A stretch of DNA of 8,542 bases, taken from the NCBI GenBank assembly GCA_030634125.1, contig DAOWBJ010000057.1, forward strand, positions 1-8,542, written 5' to 3'. The notes below the pieces were generated by a model, which was given only the letters and a program-made list of their open reading frames with translations, was not told the DNA's origin and searched no databases. A program made the position numbers and the translations under genes. This DNA is from Victivallales bacterium. Lineage in GTDB: Bacteria > Verrucomicrobiota > Lentisphaeria > Victivallales > Victivallaceae. Shown here in pieces: positions 1 to 6,278 of this stretch (positions are counted from its first letter, which is position 1; every line of letters begins with the position of its first letter).

Positions 1-33
1 CTGTTTAACTATCGTAATTTAAGGTCAAAAAAA

Positions 34-78
34 TGGTGGGCGTAATTGGATTCGAACCAACGACTTCTACGATGTCAA
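34..78 (-). pseudogene. tRNA-Val(GAC) 3' fragment, anticodon loop to CCA
   Basis: Read on the minus strand, this is the 3' part of a tRNA: anticodon loop TTGACAT (72-78, anticodon GAC at 74-76), anticodon-stem 3' strand CGTAG (67-71), five-base variable loop (62-66), a T-arm with TTCGAAT loop and five-base-pair stem (45-61), acceptor 3' strand TACGCCC (38-44), discriminator A (37) and encoded CCA (34-36). The matching 5' parts are missing. The base run just 5' of the loop (GTCCA on the minus strand) cannot pair with CGTAG, and no acceptor 5' strand GGGCGTA (TACGCCC on the plus strand) occurs between 79 and 500. The truncated gene cannot fold into a tRNA. Loss exactly at the anticodon loop is typical of a tyrosine-integrase attachment site left at one end of an integrated element; that is inference, as no integrase is present. 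It is not tmRNA, because acceptor position 70 is C and would not give the G3-U70 pair. Confidence 0.75.
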
Positions 79-396
79 TGGACAGCTATCTTGTCAGCGC
101 ATATAAAGGTATGTGTAAGTTATTCTGTTTTTCTTTGTGTTCTCAGTTAAGTTTTTAAAAATGTGTAATTCTCATATTTCTTTCATTTTATGCTTGATTT
201 TCAGCTTATGGGAGACTATGTTTAGTTATGAAAAATAGTTTAAAAAGAATGTTTTAGAGAAGTGCCATTTGGTACCGTTTTAAGACTTAAAAGTACCGAA
301 AAGTACCATTTTTTGAAGATTATTTTTTAAGACAAAGATGTGTCAAATTAGATATTTTTGAGTTTAAAAAGTTACAAATAAAGATCTCTTGAGTGT
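79..396. other. gene-free AT-rich region
   Basis: I see no credible coding sequence here. The stretch is markedly AT-rich and contains one notable repeat cluster at 271-307, listed separately. Combined with the truncated tRNA at its left edge, it could be the eroded end of an integrated element. Otherwise it is simply non-coding DNA between the tRNA remnant and the 3' end of mraY. Confidence 0.6.
271..307. repeat. palindrome plus tandem 10-bp-phased direct repeats
   Basis: GGTAC (271-275) and GTACC (293-297) flank the 15-base palindrome TTTTAAGACTTAAAA (278-292), giving an interrupted inverted repeat. The 9-mer AAAAGTACC then occurs twice, at 289-297 and 299-307, offset by exactly 10 bp, or about one helical turn. 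Same-face tandem sites of this kind are usual for protein binding, for example recombinase arm sites or excisionase sites. The protein involved is unknown; the link to an integrase is inferred only from the tRNA remnant 200 bp away. Confidence 0.55.
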
Positions 397-478
397 AGGG
401 CTATCAAAGACAGGAGCCCTTGGAGATGAGCGACAAGCGTTCCGCCGCTTGACCGCGTCCGGCGACGCCCCGGTGCGG
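397..478. repeat. GC-rich three-hairpin island downstream of mraY
   Basis: Three consecutive inverted repeats sit in an otherwise AT-rich gap: AGGGCT/AGCCCT (397-402 with 415-420), CAAGCG/CGCTTG (434-439 with 446-451), and CCGC..CCGG/CCGG..GCGG (453-462 with 470-478). The last is followed on the plus strand by an A/T-rich tract ending in eight or more T (to 495), so it could act as a weak terminator for plus-strand transcripts. On the minus strand, where mraY is read, the hairpins follow the stop codon closely but lack a U-run. The 12-mer CGCCGCTTGACC (443-454) recurs at 6424-6435, behind another minus-strand gene, suggesting a dispersed intergenic repeat. Confidence 0.5.
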
Positions 479-493
479 ATTTATTTCTTTTTT

Positions 494-1585
494 TTAACGT
501 AGTTTCAAAGTACCCAGTGCCATTAACGCAAAGATACTCGCCAGAATCCAGAAACGCACGACAATCTGTGTTTCCGTCCAGCCTTTTTGCTCAAAATGAT
601 GATGGATCGGAGTGCATAAAAACACTCTTTTACCCGTGAGTTTGAAACTCGTTACCTGGATAATTACCGATACGGCTTCCAAAACAAATACTCCGCCGAC
701 CACGGCTAATAATAATTCCTGACGTACCAGAACCGCGATTAAACCAATAGTTCCGCCTAAAGCTAAACTGCCGGTATCGCCCATGAATATTGACGCCGGA
801 TAACAATTGTACCACAAAAAACCAAGACACGCGCCGGATAAAGCCGAAGCGAAAACCACCGCTTCACTGATGCCCGGCATAAATGGTACATTCAAATATT
901 CTGCGAATTTTATATGCCCTGAAAAATAAGCGAAAACCGCAAAAACAAAAGCGCACATAATTGAACAGCCTGTCGCTAAACCATCTTTGCCGTCTGTTAA
1001 ATTAACCGCATTGGAAGCGCCGACTACCACAACCGTGCTGAACAACATCGTCCAGGGTGAATTAAATAAGGAACCTTTAAAAAACGGCACGAAAAAATCC
1101 TGTAATAATCCTTTTGTTTCCGGAATATAATTTAACAGTAAAATCATACCGCCGGCAATAAGAAATTGAAAAAGTAATTTAAATTTGCCGGGAATACCAT
1201 CGCGGTTCCCGTGAACGGCTTTAGCAAAATCATCTACAAAACCAAGTATGGCAAACAATAACATAGCACCAAGTAAAATCAATGGAATATTATTATCAAG
1301 CCGGTTCCACAGCAATGATGACACTGCCACCGAGCCAATAATTAATATTCCACCCATACTCGGAGTTTTGTCTTTTGCCCGGTCGATAAATTTTTCATCC
1401 ATCAGCCCTTGAAAACGACAAGGCGCGGTCGCGTTAAATTTTTTCAGCAAACGAATCGTTAAGGGACTTAAAAACATTGTCAGCAGCATCGCGGTAAATG
1501 CCGCGCCGCCCGCGCGGAAAGTAACGTATTCGAAAAGGCGTAAAACACTCCAGAGTTCTTTGTATTCAGATATCCAGTAAAACAT
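494..1585 (-). CDS. mraY: phospho-N-acetylmuramoyl-pentapeptide-transferase (MraY)
   Basis: MraY is the integral membrane enzyme that transfers phospho-MurNAc-pentapeptide from UDP to undecaprenyl phosphate, forming lipid I at the cytoplasmic face of the inner membrane. The 363-residue length is normal for the family and most of the chain is hydrophobic helices. Family landmarks are present: the Asp pair D118-D119 in 'GFVDDFAK', the 'NLTDGxDGLA' stretch at 195-204, 'FMGDTGSLALGG' at 267-278 (D270), and the C-terminal triple-His 'PIHHHFEQKGW' at 326-336. One oddity is Lys200 in 'NLTDGKDG', where E. coli has Leu. The ATG at 1583-1585 has AAGGA about eight bases upstream on the minus strand. The gene is read away from the neighbouring operon and has no mur, fts or ddl gene beside it in view, so it appears to be transcribed alone rather than from a dcw cluster. 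Identification is very secure. Confidence 0.97.
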   Translation of the reverse strand: MFYWISEYKELWSVLRLFEYVTFRAGGAAFTAMLLTMFLSPLTIRLLKKFNATAPCRFQGLMDEKFIDRAKDKTPSMGGILIIGSVAVSSLLWNRLDNNIPLILLGAMLLFAILGFVDDFAKAVHGNRDGIPGKFKLLFQFLIAGGMILLLNYIPETKGLLQDFFVPFFKGSLFNSPWTMLFSTVVVVGASNAVNLTDGKDGLATGCSIMCAFVFAVFAYFSGHIKFAEYLNVPFMPGISEAVVFASALSGACLGFLWYNCYPASIFMGDTGSLALGGTIGLIAVLVRQELLLAVVGGVFVLEAVSVIIQVTSFKLTGKRVFLCTPIHHHFEQKGWTETQIVVRFWILASIFALMALGTLKLR

Positions 1586-1760
1586 TTATAATTCCTTAAG
1601 ATTAAAGTTACAAGAAACAATAGGTACTTTTAATAAATTATTCAATCAAACTTCAAAAGAAAAAAGAAAAAAGAATGTAAGGCGTATTTTTTTACTTTAT
1701 TAATTGCAGATTATTGTATGGAGTAGTATATTGAGCTATTAATTTTGAAATTATTAAGTT
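1586..1760. promoter_or_regulatory. divergent intergenic region (mraY / adaptor operon)
   Basis: This 175-bp, AT-rich gap separates two divergently read genes and must hold promoters for both. A rightward promoter is listed separately. For mraY the best minus-strand candidate I can find is TTGAAG (plus 1651-1656) with TTAAAA (plus 1628-1633) at 17-bp spacing; its -10 box is a poor match, so it is only a weak suggestion. No clear operator palindrome is visible. Confidence 0.5.
1704..1732 (+). promoter_or_regulatory. candidate sigma70-type promoter for the adaptor operon
   Basis: TTGCAG at 1704-1709 (-35) and TATATT at 1727-1732 (-10) are separated by 17 bp, the optimal spacing. Transcription would start near 1739, leaving a leader of about 20 bases before the ATG at 1761. 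Called by eye; consensus boxes are easily matched in AT-rich DNA. Confidence 0.45.
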
Positions 1761-2585
1761 ATGGGAAAAAATATGTCGTTCATTTCATGCTTTAAAAAAT
1801 TATCCTTGTTGATTGTCGTTTTGGGAATTTCGTTTAACATTCAAGCCGATGACAAATATGATTTGCCAGTCAAAGTTGTTATTTTCCCCTTCCGGCAAGC
1901 TGTGATTCCAGCATTAACGGAATCGCGGGTGATGAAATATCATTTCTATGAAGGTGAAAAATTTCCGGCCGGAAAAGTTTTAGCGCAACTGGATAAAACC
2001 GTTTATAAACAACGTTTGCTTAAGATCGAAGCTGGCTTGAAAGAAGCTAAAGCCGGTTTGACTTTCGCGACAAGGAACGCGAAACGCGCTAAAGAATTAT
2101 TCAACAAAGGCGTGCAGGGGCATACTGAAATGGAAAAGGCGGCTCTTGAAGCGGAAATAGCTGACGCTAAATATCTATCCGCGAAAGCCAGTTATATTGT
2201 TGCTGAACGTGAGCTTGCCTTATGTGATATCGCCGCTCCCTTCAATGGACGGCTGGTGGAAAGACTTGTGAATGAATACGAATATGTCCGTACCGGTCAG
2301 CCCTTGATGAAGATTATTGACGACAACCAGCTTCTTGCTGTAATGCATTTGCCCTCAAGCGAAAAAAACAAGACAAAGCTGGGTCAGCCGATGAAAATAA
2401 AAGTTGATGAAACCCAAACAAGTCATCAAGGTGAAATTTATAAAATTTCAGGGGTTATTGACCCTGGAAGCAGAACTTTTGAAATAAAAGTGCTGCTTGA
2501 CAACAAAAAGGGTTCGCTAAGTGCTGGAATGTCCGGCGTACTGCAGAAAAAGCAAGATAAAAAACTTGCTGAGGGTAAAAAATAA
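1761..2585 (+). CDS. periplasmic adaptor subunit, HlyD/RND membrane-fusion family
   Basis: This is a 274-residue membrane-fusion-type adaptor, a periplasmic connector between inner-membrane transporters and an outer-membrane channel. An N-terminal signal sequence (basic FKK at 11-13, hydrophobic to ~28, possible cleavage after A29) predicts secretion. A first half-lipoyl segment lies at 62-78 ('YEGEKFPAGKVLAQLD'), followed by a helical hairpin (~80-152) rich in Ala, Glu and Lys, the second half-lipoyl 'IAAPFNGRL' (157-165), and beta-barrel sequence including 'VIDPGSRTFEIKVLLDN' (232-248) and 'LSAGMSGVL' (253-261). It is shorter than typical RND adaptors, mainly at the C-terminus. No strong Shine-Dalgarno precedes the ATG at 1761, and Met5 (1773) is a possible alternative start. 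Its stop overlaps the next start (TAATG), so the two genes are probably translationally coupled. The partner pump and substrate are unknown. Confidence 0.85.
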   Translation: MGKNMSFISCFKKLSLLIVVLGISFNIQADDKYDLPVKVVIFPFRQAVIPALTESRVMKYHFYEGEKFPAGKVLAQLDKTVYKQRLLKIEAGLKEAKAGLTFATRNAKRAKELFNKGVQGHTEMEKAALEAEIADAKYLSAKASYIVAERELALCDIAAPFNGRLVERLVNEYEYVRTGQPLMKIIDDNQLLAVMHLPSSEKNKTKLGQPMKIKVDETQTSHQGEIYKISGVIDPGSRTFEIKVLLDNKKGSLSAGMSGVLQKKQDKKLAEGKK

Positions 2586-3703
2586 TGCCCGCAAAAAATG
2601 ATCCTCAAAAAGAGTTGTTGAAAGCGCGCGGGAAACTGAACGCTTTGTCGGCGGTTTTGCGTCTGGGACATGAATCTTTCGAAAAGAAAGGCTTGGTTCA
2701 ATGGGCGAGCCATGTCGTCAATAACAGTGTGCTGGCAGTTCCATACAGCCGTTCGGCGTTGCTTGATTTTCGTGGCTTAAACAAAAAAATATTGGCAATC
2801 AGCAACCAGCCGGAAGTCAACAATAACAGCGAATATTCCATTAACTTAATGTATCTCGGGCGGGCTTTGAAAAATCTCTCCCGCGCGGTTGTAGTTGATC
2901 AGGAATTTCTAAAAAGTCAGGATGCGGGTCAGCATTCTTTTGAAGCAATGGAATATTTCATGGGAACTTCCAAAGCTTTGATGGCTATGCCGATAATTCC
3001 TCCTGATTCGCCGGAAAATAGTGAAGAACTCTTAGTATGGGTCGTCGAATTTGAAAATAAACGCTCGGCGGCAGCGGCATCGGCTTTGCTGCCCCTGCTC
3101 TGCCGTCATTATTCCGAATCGCTCCAGTACGCTCTGAGCAACCGCAAGAAAACCGTATTCAATTCACTGGTCGGCAAACGGTCATTTTTTAAACCGTCCC
3201 GTATAATCCAGGGATTGCTTTTTATATTTTTAATATGTCTATTTGCGGTCAAAGTCAGGGAAAATATTGCCGCGAACGCTGAAATCATACCGAAAGTAGA
3301 ACATATTTATTATGCTCCTTTTGACGGCATAATAGATAATTGCTTCGGCAATAAAAGCGGTATGTTCGTCAAGGGGAATACACCAATTCTCAAATATGAT
3401 AATGAAGAGCTGGCTTTCAGGCTTCTTGCCGCCCGGAATGAACATAATAAAATCAAAGCAAAACTGGATTTGATTCAAAACGAATCATTCAATGATATTT
3501 CTAAACGCGGTCAGGTAAAATTACTGACACTGCAAAAAGAACGCACCGCTATTGATATTGCGAGAAACCGCTGGCAGTTGAAAAAAAGCGAAATGAAAGC
3601 TGAAATATCCGGGACTCTGGATATTGGAGACGCTGACAAACTCGCTGGACGCGCGGTTCGTGCCGGGGAAAAATTGTTTGAAATAGTTTCGACCAAAACC
3701 TGA
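2585..3703 (+). CDS. membrane-anchored HlyD-type adaptor with GAF-like N-terminus, truncated by frameshift
   Basis: The 372-residue frame starts at an ATG sharing one base with the preceding stop, with GAGGG about nine bases upstream. Residues ~10-190 form a soluble alpha/beta region that resembles GAF-type domains seen in similar PVC adaptor proteins; the GAF call is tentative. A single transmembrane segment (~207-224) follows, then an adaptor module: first half-lipoyl 'YYAPFDGIIDNCFGNKSGMF' (242-261), a short helical hairpin (~275-335) and the second half-lipoyl up to 'GEKLFEIV' (361-368). The frame ends at TGA 3701-3703, in the middle of the adaptor fold. The missing beta-barrel continues in the -1 frame to 3999 (separate entry); together they would make ~471 residues. 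The frameshift lies between 3682 and 3703. It could be a sequencing error, a real mutation or, less likely, programmed. If real, the protein lacks its distal domain. Family assignment is good; substrate is unknown. Confidence 0.8.
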   Translation: MPAKNDPQKELLKARGKLNALSAVLRLGHESFEKKGLVQWASHVVNNSVLAVPYSRSALLDFRGLNKKILAISNQPEVNNNSEYSINLMYLGRALKNLSRAVVVDQEFLKSQDAGQHSFEAMEYFMGTSKALMAMPIIPPDSPENSEELLVWVVEFENKRSAAAASALLPLLCRHYSESLQYALSNRKKTVFNSLVGKRSFFKPSRIIQGLLFIFLICLFAVKVRENIAANAEIIPKVEHIYYAPFDGIIDNCFGNKSGMFVKGNTPILKYDNEELAFRLLAARNEHNKIKAKLDLIQNESFNDISKRGQVKLLTLQKERTAIDIARNRWQLKKSEMKAEISGTLDIGDADKLAGRAVRAGEKLFEIVSTKT

Positions 3704-3999
3704 TCGCCCTGGTGTATTTGAATGAACGTAACGCGTCGGTTTTCACCAGGGACAGCATCGTTACTCTATACTTGCACAACAGTCCTGAAACACCAATAAA
3801 ATGTGAAGTACAAAGAATCAGTCCCAAGCCGGTTCTTACTGAAAAAAAGGTGTTTTGCTATTTGATACGTTTGAAAATGCTTAACCAGCCAACTGATATA
3901 ATTTGTGGTCAACGCGGGATCGCGCGTATTTCCGGTCCCCGCATCCGCCTGGGCTATTACTTGTTCCGTAACATAGTATTATGGTGGCGCCGGGTTTAA
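3691..3999 (+). pseudogene. C-terminal part of the second adaptor, in the -1 frame
   Basis: From 3691 the -1 frame reads 'DQNLIALVYLNERNASVF' and continues to TAA 3997-3999. It completes the beta-barrel and membrane-proximal part of the adaptor interrupted at 3703. The junction lines up with the first adaptor of this operon, which has 'DDNQLLAVMHL' (residues 187-197), and in length with the adaptor module of the downstream protease ('EVYNPKLKKVVAYVGEDE'). The end 'LGYYLFRNIVLWWRRV' is a basic/aromatic tail. It is not an independent gene: the only start-like codon near the beginning, GTG 3712, has no ribosome-binding site and would begin inside a beta strand. Restoring one base near 3690 (for example TCGGAC instead of TCGAC) joins the two parts. 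An 8-bp inverted repeat sits immediately downstream (3707-3714 with 3744-3751). Confidence 0.75.
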
Positions 4000-4002
4000 A
4001 GC

Positions 4003-4008
4003 AAGGAG
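4003..4008 (+). promoter_or_regulatory. Shine-Dalgarno for the M50 gene
   Basis: AAGGAG lies 11 bases ahead of the ATG at 4020 and just after the preceding stop (3997-3999), fixing the start of the protease gene. The start codon also lies in a perfect 13-base inverted repeat, CCATAAATTATGG (4011-4023). Confidence 0.75.
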
Positions 4009-4019
4009 CACCATAAATT

Positions 4020-6278
4020 ATGGAATCAAACGAAAACAAAAAGGGCGCAATATCAGTCAACGAGAACGCTCTTAACAGTGAAAAAAGCATCAACGGCACC
4101 ATTACTCCCCAAGCTGGCAATGAACCTGTTATCAGCGGCGCGCCCGGAGCGCCCGCCCCTAAACAACAAGCTCAAGGGCAGGAACAAAAATATTATATCG
4201 GGCGTTTACGCAGCGACCTGGAATTATTCCGGGGTGAAGCAAATATTGCCGGCGACCCCACCTGGGTTATTTTTGATCCGGTTGCCGATGCTTATTTCAA
4301 AATAAGCGACTCAAACTATCACATGATCCGCGTATTGTCCGGCAATATGGAAATGGAACAGTATCTGGAAAAACTTAAATCAGTGGGCATCCATGCTGAC
4401 AAGATGGAAGTTGCAAAGTTGATTAAGTTTTTGCAGAACAGTAATTTATTTATGCCGCGCTACCTCCAGAGCGAAGCGCAGGCGGCTAAAATGCGTGAGA
4501 TGAAAAAGAAAATGTTCTGGCAGCGTTTAATGTCAACATATTTATTTTTCAAAATACCGATAGTTAAACCGGACCGTTTTCTTGACCGCACTATTGACAT
4601 TGTGCGGAGCATTCTCAACAAATGGACTTTGGCTTTACTGTGGATAATCGCGATTGCCGGTTATATTGGTCTGGTTATGAACTGGCACAAATTCACCGAG
4701 AAATTTATCAGTTCAATTTCTCTGCAAGGATTGGCGCGTTATTCCCTGGCGGTGATCGCGGTCAAATTCATACATGAATTCGCGCATGCTTATGCCGCGA
4801 AAATTCATGGCGTCAGAGTGCGGCGCATGGGACTGGCGATTGTATTTTTTGTCCCGCGATTGTATTCGGATCTGACCGATTCGTGGCGGATTCATGATTG
4901 GAAAAAACGTTTTTTGATTGATGGAGCCGGGATAATCAGTGAAATAATCATTGGCGGCTTCGCGGCTTTGGTGTGGGTGAATACTGTGCCGGGTCTTACT
5001 CATTCGGTAGCTTATTTTATATTTGCCGTGAGTATCATTAATACCGTATTAATTAATGGTAACCCGTTTATTCGTTATGACGGTTATTTCATGCTGATGG
5101 ACTATATCGGCATTGACAACCTGCAGCAGCGCGCGACGGAAAGGACCAGGGCTTTATGGAGAAAACATTTATTTGGTCTTGATTTGCCGACAAACGACAA
5201 TACTCATGGCTGGAAACGTTCTTTCCTGGCCATTTTTGGAATTTGCTCTTTTACATATCGTATTTTTCTATACACATCAATTATTATGATTGTTTATTTT
5301 CAATTTCCCAAAGCTATAGGTATTGTATTGTTGTGTTTGGAAGTGTATGTATTAATACTTAAACCCTTAACAGGAGAAATTAAATTTTTGATTATGATGC
5401 GCAAAAAAATGAGTCGAACCAAATCTTTATTATCATATATCGGCATTGCTGTGATCCTGCTCTGTTTTTTCCTGCCGCTCCCCTGGGATGTAACACTGCC
5501 CTGCGAGGTCAGACCGGTAAATTTTGAAAGGGTCTATGCCCGCAGTGGATTCATTAGCGATATACTAATAAAAGATGGTCAGAAAGTCAAAAAGAACCAG
5601 CTCTTATTCAAGCAGTCCAACCCTTATCTTTCATGGCGTTTACAAGAGGCGGTTGTTGGTATAAAAAGAGATGAAACTATCCTCGATCAAGCCCAAAGCA
5701 GTGTAAAAAGGCTTGGCGAAATAAAAATTGACCGCCGCGCTTTGCAAAGCAGCCGCAATTTAGTGAAAGAATTAAAACGCAAAGAATCTTTATTGGATCT
5801 CAAAAGCGGACTTGACGGAGTTTTCGCCTTTTATGACCAGAAATTAAAAAAAGGCAAATGGCTTCACAAAGGAGATGTCATTGGTGAAGTTTACAACCCG
5901 AAACTCAAGAAAGTCGTGGCATATGTTGGTGAGGATGAAATGCGTAAATTGAAAGCAGGCGACAAAATAAAATTACATCTTAAACGGGACTTGAAAGCTT
6001 ATTCGGGAGAAATCACGGCGGTAAATGACGTGGCGGCGGAATTGGAGCCGACACCGTTGCTGGACGTATTCGGCGGAAGCATTCTCAGCAATCAGAATCC
6101 GCGGCGGGGATATTTCAAACCTTTACATTCATGTTATCAGGTTACTATTAAAATAGATGACACAGTAAATTTGCCAATAGGTCGTTCCGGGGCTATAAAT
6201 ATTCGCAAATATTCGTCAATCGGCGGGAATATGGTTCGTACAGTAATACATGTACTACAGCGGGAATTAACTTTTTAA
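4020..6278 (+). CDS. site-2-type M50 metalloprotease with PqqD-like N-terminus and C-terminal HlyD adaptor module
   Basis: This 752-residue polytopic inner-membrane protein has three parts. After a polar, low-complexity start (1-56), residues ~57-148 resemble a PqqD/RiPP-recognition-type winged helix ('WVIFDPVADAYFKISDSNYHMIRVLSG', 82-108). The membrane core (~200-490) carries the zinc site HEFAH (H252, E253, H256) and the second S2P motif 'NPFIRYDGYF' (348-357, D354), so all expected catalytic residues are present, plus 'PRLYSDLTDSW' (279-289). The C-terminal ~260 residues form an adaptor module: half-lipoyl 'GFISDILIKDGQKVKKNQLLF' (510-530), short helical hairpin, second half (~597-624) and beta-barrel to the end. 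It resembles the 'putative peptide zinc metalloprotease' family, which includes Bacillus YydH. The likely role is recognition, intramembrane cleavage and/or export of a peptide or protein with the two upstream adaptors. No substrate, pump or outer-membrane channel gene is visible. It is the last gene of the operon. Confidence 0.88.
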   Translation: MESNENKKGAISVNENALNSEKSINGTITPQAGNEPVISGAPGAPAPKQQAQGQEQKYYIGRLRSDLELFRGEANIAGDPTWVIFDPVADAYFKISDSNYHMIRVLSGNMEMEQYLEKLKSVGIHADKMEVAKLIKFLQNSNLFMPRYLQSEAQAAKMREMKKKMFWQRLMSTYLFFKIPIVKPDRFLDRTIDIVRSILNKWTLALLWIIAIAGYIGLVMNWHKFTEKFISSISLQGLARYSLAVIAVKFIHEFAHAYAAKIHGVRVRRMGLAIVFFVPRLYSDLTDSWRIHDWKKRFLIDGAGIISEIIIGGFAALVWVNTVPGLTHSVAYFIFAVSIINTVLINGNPFIRYDGYFMLMDYIGIDNLQQRATERTRALWRKHLFGLDLPTNDNTHGWKRSFLAIFGICSFTYRIFLYTSIIMIVYFQFPKAIGIVLLCLEVYVLILKPLTGEIKFLIMMRKKMSRTKSLLSYIGIAVILLCFFLPLPWDVTLPCEVRPVNFERVYARSGFISDILIKDGQKVKKNQLLFKQSNPYLSWRLQEAVVGIKRDETILDQAQSSVKRLGEIKIDRRALQSSRNLVKELKRKESLLDLKSGLDGVFAFYDQKLKKGKWLHKGDVIGEVYNPKLKKVVAYVGEDEMRKLKAGDKIKLHLKRDLKAYSGEITAVNDVAAELEPTPLLDVFGGSILSNQNPRRGYFKPLHSCYQVTIKIDDTVNLPIGRSGAINIRKYSSIGGNMVRTVIHVLQRELTF

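Noticed and set aside
34..78. tmRNA 3' end
   Set aside because: Acceptor position 70 is C, so the G3-U70 pair needed for alanine charging of tmRNA is absent, and the anticodon-stem/loop sequence is that of tRNA-Val(GAC).
34..496. tRNA-Val interrupted by an intron with its 5' exon nearby
   Set aside because: No acceptor 5' strand GGGCGTA or CTACG stem strand is found on the minus strand before mraY, and no intron core is recognisable.
3712..3999. Independent small gene starting at GTG 3712
   Set aside because: It has no ribosome-binding site, begins within a beta strand, and its sequence completes the upstream adaptor after a -1 shift.
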